In this document: positions 55,860 to 64,000 of the stretch, piece by piece | Layout: every line of letters starts with the position of its first letter | Numbering within the stretch: position 1 is the first letter of the stretch | NCBI RefSeq assembly: GCF_024868665.1 | Contig: NC_079904.1 | Coordinates: 4,479,807 to 4,543,806, forward strand | Direction of reading: 5' to 3' | Source: Triplophysa rosa | Lineage: Eukaryota > Chordata > Actinopteri > Cypriniformes > Nemacheilidae | DNA length: 64,000 nucleotides | The notes under the pieces: generated by a model | Seen by the model: only the letters and a program-made list of their open reading frames with translations | What the model was told of the DNA's origin: nothing | Databases searched by the model: none | Position numbers and translations under genes: made by a program

Positions 55860-57284
55860 GATTGACATTTGCGTGGAATTGCCCACATGCTGCTATGGAA
55901 TCCAAACTTCCTGCAGTCAGTCATTGTGCAGGTCCGGCTATATGAGACTAGGTCTGGCACAACTGGAGATATTTAATAATTTAGGACTAATATACAGTAG
56001 TACAGAACATGCAGAAATAAAATCCCCTTCCTTCTGCAGAAATGTGTATTGTGGGTAACATATTTCAATTGAATCGCTCATGGCAGGATTAGTTCTTGCT
56101 GAAGCTGAAAATTTTGAATAACTCTCTTTGTATGTCCCATATTCCCAGAGTTGCGATTCTAAAACTGAACAAACAAACAACAGAGAACTAGAGCTTCACT
56201 TCAGCCAATGACACGGGAGGAACAATGCCCAGATTAACACCATGCATCAAACACTTCTGAAGATGCTTATAAATCTCTTACACTCAAAAACTAGTGTTCT
56301 TAAGATTTGTGCTGCTGTTATTCCTAAAGAATAAAGTGGAGTATGTTGAACCGCAGGCTTATATGAATATTCGGTGAGAAAACATTTTAATTAGTCACGA
56401 CAGCCAGCGGTTCCAAACCACATTATTTCACACTGTGTGAATCATGTATATTTTTATGGCCACTCCCCTGGTATGTGTACAGATGGAAGAATTCGGTTAG
56501 CTTTCCAATAATGTGGCGATAAAGTCGCAGCTTTGTTCTAAAGCTTAGCAAGCTGTCCACTTCATTAGACAACACTTCAGGCATCGCAGGCGTGCACTCA
56601 ACGAACGAGGACCGTTCCAAGACAGTCATTTTATACTGCCTTCTAACCTACCTCAATTTGGCCAAACTTAAAGAGATTTGTTTACAGAGATGCAATCCCA
56701 TAATGCATTGCAAACCCAAGACGATGGCGATGAATGTTGATTAAAAATGTAGTGCATTCATTATTGATACTTATTGATATAAAATATTTACCAACAGGTT
56801 TACCCAAAAGACCAACAGACTGTACTTGTTCACAAGGCAGACAGGAAGTTGACCTGAAAAATGACATATTAGCTAATTGGCTTCCAAACCAGATTCTCCA
56901 CAGGGAGTAGCTGTCTACGCTTTATTGTACAGTATCTGTTTCTAAAATGTACAACAGAACAGTGTGATCATGGTGTTTTTAAACCAGTATGCATTCTGGA
57001 CAGCGATGTACAAATAAAAAAGATTTTGTTAAGACCACGCAAACTCAACTTGAGAAAATTGTTTTCGTGCTTCAGAATTCATTTCAAGGATCCTGAGCAA
57101 TATTGTTAGCAAACAGGAATAACACAGTGTGCCTTCAAAGAGGCATTTTGGCCATTATTTACACACGGCGGTCATATTTTTACAGCTGTATGATGGTGAC
57201 GGCAATGAAAAGTGGAGGTGGAATCTACTCAGCTGAATTTATGGCGCACATTCCCCACAAAGTTATGAGGTTGTGACCTTAAAG
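55860..57284. other. No gene recognised
   Basis: No exon, RNA gene or bounded repeat could be supported. Confidence 0.4.
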
Positions 57285-57510
57285 TCCCCGTGAACCAGAA
57301 GTTGCGATCGTTTTTACTTCTGTATTTTTTTGACGCATTTCCGAGTGAAATGGAATTTTGAATGAGAAAAATTGTGGTCGTGGCTTTCGTCTTTCTCTGC
57401 GATTTGATTGGATGTATAAAAACAGCTGTTGCATTTTGAAACGGGACTGGCGGCAGACTGACAGTTAAACGGGAGGAGTTAACGGAGTTAACACCCTTTA
57501 AAACAAGGGT
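57285..57510. repeat. Possible TTAA-type repeat
   Basis: Starts TTAAAGTCCCCGTGAACCAG, a terminus shaped like the other TTAA repeats here, with TTGATTGGATGTATAAAAAC inside. The right end is not resolved. Confidence 0.4.
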
Positions 57511-57550
57511 GGGCGGTATGACTAAAAACGTATTCTGCGAGTAATGCTGG

Positions 57551-57961
57551 GTTCACACCAAATGCGAACAATTGCGTTCCACATATTTTAAACCTTCGCG
57601 GAAGACGAGATTGACGCGCGTTCGCGGAAATTCGTAAGAATTACATTCATAAGAATGTAATTTGTTACATTCGCAGTACCTGCCGCGAGTTCGCGTCTAT
57701 ACGCGTCTTTGCATTGACTTTGTATGTAATTTACTCGCGAACCCAGTGTAACACTGGGTAAATTACATACAAAGTCAATGCAAAGACACGTACAGACGCG
57801 AACACGCGCCAGGCGGTCTGAATGACGCGAATCGGGCGGCGCGATTACCGCTAACGCACGTCAATATCGTCTTCCGCAAAGGTTGAAAATATTTGTCATA
57901 ACGAACTTTTCCCGCGAGTAATAAAGAGCGTGTAAAGTAATTGTTCGCATTTGGTGTGAAC
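57551..57961. mobile_element. Long palindromic MITE, CpG-rich
   Basis: The outer arms 57551-57573 and 57939-57961 are a perfect 23-bp inverted repeat (GTTCACACCAAATGCGAAC...). Near the centre a perfect 30-bp inverted repeat (57705-57734 with 57758-57787) surrounds a 9-bp palindrome ACCCAGTGT/ACACTGGGT. The intermediate arms have diverged but still match in part. CpG density is high for this neighbourhood. No coding. Confidence 0.85.
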
Positions 57962-60900
57962 GTAAACGTATGTCTAGCCAGTTTTATTTTGGGTTACCAG
58001 TAGAAGAACCGTTACGTGGCTAAACTTAAATTCGACAAAGTTACACGACCCATTCAGCAAATTGTTTATTTATTAAATTCAACGAATTGTTTATTTATTG
58101 CAATTTTTATACAATAAATGAATATAAATTGATTAAAATACAAATAGTTATATTATTAGCCACTAGCCAGACCGATCAAAAAACACAGACCAGAAGTTAA
58201 CCTCGGGCCAGGTGCGTGCATCCGATTAAACCGTCTATACATTACGTCATTTAACTGCGGTAATTATGCTGTTTATATTGTTGGGATAAAATAAACACCT
58301 GTAAAGTATTTTTGGATACATTTTTTATCTCTGTATTGATTTAAAAACCGAATAATGGTCTATGAACATTAGCTGACTAACACAAACATGGACACCTTAG
58401 GGATATTTTCATTTGATTCTAGTTCATTTTTAAGTGGAACTTGACTGATGCAAACCAAATAATAAAATAATTTGTACAAGCGAATTATAAATCTGGAATG
58501 GGTGTAAAAATATCAGTGGTATCTGTTCTGCTATATATTTACAGTAAATGATGTGAGCCGTTGCTTGGTAACAGAAGACAACTAATCTCTGTTGACATAC
58601 GTGTAAGATAAAGCAGTCAAGCTAGCTGTGTGGTTCAAAAGTCCAAGACCATTTTACCTTAGCATATTTTTTTTATTTAAAATAACATTTTTCTAGTGAA
58701 AAGTAAAAAAAATGTTCATGTGATGCCACGTCCCCCTTTCGGTTTAATGAGATGATACACTCCAGCTCTCAATGATCCATGATATCCCAGCATGCTTTAA
58801 GAATGATCCAAAGCTTGTCTTGAGTGTTTCTGTGGGATGAAGGAAATCTGACCTTTTGTTCGCAGGAACTAAAGGTAAATGCCATCATACCACCCAGGCC
58901 TATAAGACGCTTAGTGTATGATGCACAGTGGCAAGTGTCTTTAAGGCAGAAATATGAAGTCTCTATAATGACTATACTGTTACAGATCTACTACTCGCTC
59001 CTCATCCACTTATCTGTGTCAATATAAGCCTCCTGAGAACAGAAACGCGTACTGAGTCCTGAGACCCGTAGTAAGCTTGTTCAGAGGTCAGCATCCATGC
59101 TTGAGAAGCTGCTTGGGTTTTATCTGTTCCACAGCAGGATTGGCACTGTTACCCAAATCAATGTTCTATTAGCTCGGCTGCTCTAGGTCGTTGATGGTTA
59201 TGTCCAATGCAATGATGGTTTATGGTCCTGCGAGGCCTCAGGGCAGCATCCTCTTGAAAACCCAACCCTCCTCTCTCTGCTCTGCGTTTCACCCATGAAT
59301 TACAGCAGGTAACTTTATCGAAACAACTCTCTGCGCTTTGCATCCTTTCTGTTAGTGCATTCTGCTTTGCCTGTAAAATAGTCGTCTTGCCAGCTAGAGA
59401 CCAAAAGAAATGAATGAAGTGTACGGTTAAGTTAATCAGGTATGTAAAAATAATAAAATGCAACCAAATGCACCCAATTTAAAATATATATATATATTTT
59501 TTAAAGGTTGCAAAAATGATGCACTGCAATTTTAAGTTTTACATTTTACAAAAACCTTTAGTTGGCTTTTGTTGGTTTGGCTTAAATTTATAGGTTGGTT
59601 TACACAATATTTTAAGCTGTTATTCCAGTTATTTGTACCATAAAATAAATCATTATAAAGCTTTATAAATGTAAGATCGTTTGGTTTTTAGAAAACAAGC
59701 ATTGTTGCAATTGTCTAGCTTCCATGTTATTTGTATTGTAATATTTTAGTGTATTTTTATATTATTAGCACACAAGCAAGCACATTCACATATCTACTGA
59801 ATATAATTTTGCAATTGCGGGTGGAGCCCTGTCAGTCATGCTGTATGGCCCCCTTTATAATCTATCCTTGGTCCCATGTTAGATGTCACAACAATAGATG
59901 GATGTGGGTAATGAAGATCAAATGTAATATATTTTCTGCTGGTACATGCTTTGCAGATTCAATAATGATGATAAATGATGATTGCGGTCGTCTCGAAGCT
60001 GTTTGACGTATATTGATAACTTCCATTAGTAGTTTAAAGTGGCAGGATACTTCAGAAATAAAGCCTTTGTGTTCTCTTTATGGGATGTGAATGCAGTGTT
60101 TTTATTAGGATGTTATTCTGTCTTTGGCTTCTCAGGTGGTCCGCCTAAAAACTAACTTAAAATGAGTGATGCATTTGTGCTCCCCATGCAAATATTGACA
60201 ATCCTCCCAAACCCAGTGATACAGTCCCTTCATTCTGTATGGTCAGCCTCAGGTCATTGTTCTTGGTAAATTGCTTGCTGTGTCCCTCCATTGTGTGACC
60301 TCGAAGAATCCAAGAAAGGACGAAATGCATGAAAATAAACGCGTCGGCACACTTTCAGCACCATCGAATTGCTTCCTCATAAGGCTTATCGCAGTAGCGC
60401 ATTCATCCGTAGGTCATCTGCCACATTGTTCTGGGCTGTATTGATTGGCAGATAGTGTGCCATTAACGTCATTAGACAGGCTGAACAGATGAGTGAGTAA
60501 ATAGACAAAACCTTTAAATGCTAGGAGCTGGGAGACTGGTGCATAGCACGCCTCGGCATCTCTTTCTCTCTCTCCGAGTCTGACTTTGTGATTTCGTTCG
60601 GTTTCCAAGACCACTGCAATTAGCCATTAAAAGCAATGCTTTTAAAAGTGTTTCTTACAGAATTCCATTTTTACAGCAGAGGAACAACACACCTCCAATG
60701 TCCAGCCATACAGGGCTTGAAAAAAAGAACCAAAGGGTTTTTTTTTGCACAAAAACATATAAAATCAATAGTTCTTGTTTGTGGGAAATGCTTTTTCTGT
60801 GCTTAAATTGAATAGCTGTCATAAACGTTAATCAATTGAATGTTAATTTTATTGATTTATATTCATAAGCCTTTATTCTAGTCACCCTGTAAAAAACTGA

Positions 60901-61654
60901 AATGCATTTTCAACAAGCAATCACAGCGGAAAAGTATGCTTCATTATGCAAATCAGGAGGTTAAATACTGATTTGATGTTGAGTGCACTTGATTATTATT
61001 TTAAATGCTTTGATCTGCCCGCACTTAAGTGAAGTACACTGCTAAACAGGAGTTTTGTTTGGTTAAAAGATGAAACATTTACAGTCGTACAAATCGAAGT
61101 AAAAATCTGCATAAAAACATTTTAGATTATTTTTAGTTTGTTACATTCATGTTTGTAAATAGTGGAAATCCATCTCTGCCATAACAGCGTCCTAAAAATA
61201 GACGTGTAATACATGGAGATTGAATTTAATTGCGAATGTTAACATTTACATTTTCGGGTTCCTTCTGTTTGTAGTGTTGTCAATGAGACGGAAGAACATT
61301 ATATTTTCTTGAATTGAAGTACAGATTGACTGACAAAGGATGAACATTAGCTGTTAGCATAGAGAAAGGAAATTAGGAAGTGTTTGCTTTTTTTTTAAAG
61401 CTTGTTACTGAGCTGTACATGGATTAAGACTGGATTAACCTTGTTTGCGCTGACATTTACAGGAATGCTGTTTATATTTAGCATAGTTCTGTATGAATTT
61501 AACACCTGGGTTACATGCTGAATGGAAGCATTTTTTTGCTTGGCCCTGCAATTATGACATCATTTCCTGTCACACTAGACCTCTGTTACACCTCTTGTTA
61601 TATCAATTGGATTTATTTATACTGTATATATAAAGGATTATATGTATGGATATA
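57962..61654. other. No gene recognised
   Basis: AT-rich sequence; short frames at 58824-59027, 59158-59463 and 59731-60006 lack domains or splice context. Confidence 0.4.
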
Positions 61655-61915
61655 AAGCGGTGGAACAAAAATTAAAATACAATTTATTTTCAGTTTTTCT
61701 GAACTTACTATTTATAGGTATGCATTTAGCTAAACTGATCATTTTTGTTTCTGTGCAATATTTCAAACAATATTTCTCCCAAATACAAATACAAATATTG
61801 TTTCTATTTGCATTTATTTGCAGAAAATGAAACTGGAGAAACAGGTTTCAGACCTCAAATACTGCAAAGAAAAGTTCATATTCACTTTTAAGCAATACAA
61901 CAGTCATATATACTG
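61655..61915. repeat. Dispersed repeat, copy 2 (pair of 4996)
   Basis: Matches 4996-5250 through TTTTTCTGAACTTACTATTT, ATAGGTATGCATTTAGCTAA and ATTGTTTCTATTTGCATTTA. It continues further than copy 1 with AAAATGAAACTGGAGAAACA. Likely a DNA transposon relic. Confidence 0.6.
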
Positions 61916-61930
61916 TATATATATATATAT

Positions 61931-62258
61931 TAGGGCTGTCAAAAGATTAATCGCGAGTAATCGCATCCAGAATAAAAGTTTGTGTTTACATAATATATAT
62001 CTCTGTACTGTGCATAATAATTTTGTATTTATTAACACATACACATCCATGCATATATTTAAGAAAAATCTAAAAAACAACAAATATTTATATATCATTT
62101 CAATTATTGGTAAATATAAATAAATACATGTAAATATTTCCTAAATATGTATACTTGTGCATGTGTTTGTATTTATAAATACAGAATGAATATGCACAGT
62201 AGACATATGTCCTTTATTCTGGATGCAATTAATCACGATTAATCATTTGACAGCCCTA
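61931..62258. mobile_element. 328-bp hAT MITE inserted in a TA microsatellite
   Basis: The ends TAGGGCTGTCAAAAGATTAA and ...TTAATCATTTGACAGCCCTA are inverted. ATATATAT flanks both sides, consistent with an 8-bp duplication but also with the microsatellite itself. Subterminal CGCATCCAGAATAAA pairs with TTTATTCTGGATGCAATTAA. Confidence 0.85.
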
Positions 62259-63323
62259 ATATATATATATATTTGGGAAAAGTTCAAAATTATTTGATGA
62301 TGTGTCTGTCATGCTGTCGGATGATTTTATGTCACTCTTGAGGTTTGATTTTGTTGAAATGTAACAGACACTCAACTGGAATGACCACAATACATCTAGA
62401 AATGCTGAATAAACGAAAATTTGGAACGGTCTCTTAATTTTTTGGATGGATTTGGAGCTACACTACTCTGTATTGTCAATTTAATTTACTCAGGTAGTTG
62501 TGCTTCTCTAGGACATGAGTCATGACTCAAGAGGTGTTTTGGACTGTTTGACCAGACCTCTCTGAGAAACCATACTGTGACTGGTAAACATGTTAATTGT
62601 CTCTACTGAGACGGGAACAGGTGTGTATGCTGCAAGCTCTGTTGCAGAGATCAGTCCAGGGCACGACCTTGTGGAATGTTTGGCGTCCCCTGTGCTCATT
62701 TTTGTCACCGGGCGCCCGTGCATTGGCTCAGGTGGTAAACCTTTCCTCAATTGAGAAAACTGCCACGAAGCAGAGCATCTTTGGCCCAGGCTTGGATCTT
62801 GCCGTTTGCTCTGTTGTCCGGGAGCCTTGGACTCCCAGAACAGCCAGAGGTTTAGTTGCATAATGGAGTCAAGAGGGCTCAAGCAACCAATGAAAACACT
62901 GCAGCTCCCCATGCACACGATATCTCACCCAAAACCCATCAACGGCATGCTGAGATGTTATTCTGTGGTGGTTTCTTTCAGGGTGGTTGGACCAGCCAGC
63001 TGGCATCTTCTGCAAGGAAAAAAACATCAATTATCAGTGCTGGTGGCCCGCTGGCGGGTGATGTCATTTCCAGCCGTAGGGTCTCCGATAGTGTGTCATC
63101 GCTTGGCTTTGTGCACAGAGCTGGCTTACACATTGTAGAAGAGATTGTAGTGACATTCATTGTCAAGATGTGCATCGATTTTAGTGCCGTCTGATCCCAG
63201 GAACTAAAGCAGACGGACCGGAGCATTTCTGCCACAGGTGAAGCTATAAATAGATGCAGCCGTATTTATGATCAAGCACCATCTGTTGTTTAGTCACCAT
63301 TAGTGTTGTGGTTAGACAACAGG
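62259..63323. other. No gene recognised, GC-richer patch
   Basis: From about 62520 to 63235 both strands carry open frames of 60-130 codons that overlap. None has a recognisable domain, and the frames contradict one another. Confidence 0.35.
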
Positions 63324-63589
63324 TTAAAGGGATAGTTCACCCAATTCTTTCATCATTTACTCATCATGTCATTTCAAACCTGTGCGACTTTCTTTCTTCT
63401 GCAGAACACTAAAAAAAATATTTTGAAGAATGTGGGTGCCCCAACAACATTGGGCCCCATTTACTTCCACTGTATGGACACAAAACCACTGAGACATTTC
63501 TCAAAATATCTTCTTTTGTGTTTCACATATAATCATATACAGATTTTGAACAACATGAGGGTGAATAGATGACAAAACTGTCCCTTTAA
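63324..63589. mobile_element. Palindromic TTAAAGGG-type MITE, full length
   Basis: TTAAAGGGATAGTTCACCCA to CTGTCCCTTTAA, with all shared internal blocks, including TATGGACACAAAACCACTGA. One of the best preserved copies in the window. Confidence 0.92.
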
Positions 63590-64000
63590 GGTTTTGGGTT
63601 CAGTGGACAAGTGTGTAACATTGTCAATGTTAAAAGTATTCTTGTCACACTCAGGGAGAGTAACATTTGAAAAGAGCTGAGATACAGTTTGATTTCTGTA
63701 GCATTAATTAATCATGACAGCGTGTGTTTACGGGAGTGAAAACAAGAATGTGGCAACAGTTGCTATGGACGGGAAATCTAAGGTGCACTGGACTCAAATT
63801 CACTAATGCACAACAGATCTATAATTATCAATATCAATAGCAAAACAAAGACAGTGTTACAAATGTGGAAAAATCTGTGAGTTGCCCTCTGCTGGTCAGA
63901 ATGTGTAACGATATGTCATCTTAAATCAATCTGAATGGATTTCATTAGCAAAAGTGATGTTTTGATTCTGGTAGAGGAGGCGAGAGAGGCAGCGTTGGAA
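63590..64000. other. No gene recognised
   Basis: The stretch ends at the window edge in GAGGAGGCGAGAGAGGCAGC; nothing can be supported. Confidence 0.4.

Noticed and set aside
62520..63235. Cluster of overlapping open frames on both strands
   Set aside because: The frames contradict each other and match no family I know; composition explains them.

Overview
This is vertebrate nuclear DNA. Protein similarity, intron structure and the repeat content point to a teleost, most likely a cyprinid (carp, zebrafish or goldfish relative). Two multi-exon genes can be reconstructed codon by codon: hsf2 (heat shock factor 2, + strand, 12 coding exons, 31318-35826, 509 residues) and serinc1 (serine incorporator, - strand, 10 coding exons, 37768-43695, 459 residues). 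They converge tail to tail, with their inferred poly(A) signals about 75 bp apart. The human order as I remember it is GJA1 - HSF2 - SERINC1 - PKIB, so the order here fits conserved vertebrate synteny.

Layout. Positions 1-31000 hold no coding exon that I can support. This is a repeat-rich intergenic stretch, probably the hsf2-side flank of a gja1-type locus. It carries many palindromic MITEs whose ends read TTAAAGGG..., several hAT elements with intact 8-bp target duplications, one 5'-truncated L2-like LINE, one element with the C-terminal piece of a hAT transposase, microsatellites, and one 100-N assembly gap. Positions 31080-35826 are the hsf2 promoter and gene, and the 3' UTR continues to about 37000 with a 695-bp hAT element inside it. 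Positions about 37060-43700 are serinc1, with a dead Tc1-like transposon in its third coding intron. Positions 43700-45100 are GC-richer and look promoter-like. Positions 47480-47753 look like a CpG-rich non-coding first exon with a good splice donor, possibly of the next gene (pkib by synteny, not proven). The rest, to 64000, looks intronic or intergenic with more MITEs.

The strongest observations beyond the two genes are two stacked-insertion loci (18860-21080 and 21430-23893) where target duplications give the order of events, a GC-AG intron in hsf2, a hAT insertion in the hsf2 3' UTR, a near-perfect hairpin just upstream of hsf2, and a roughly 410-bp palindromic MITE with 30-bp perfect central arms. 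I found no new protein system. Family names for repeats are from memory and motif likeness; no database search was run.
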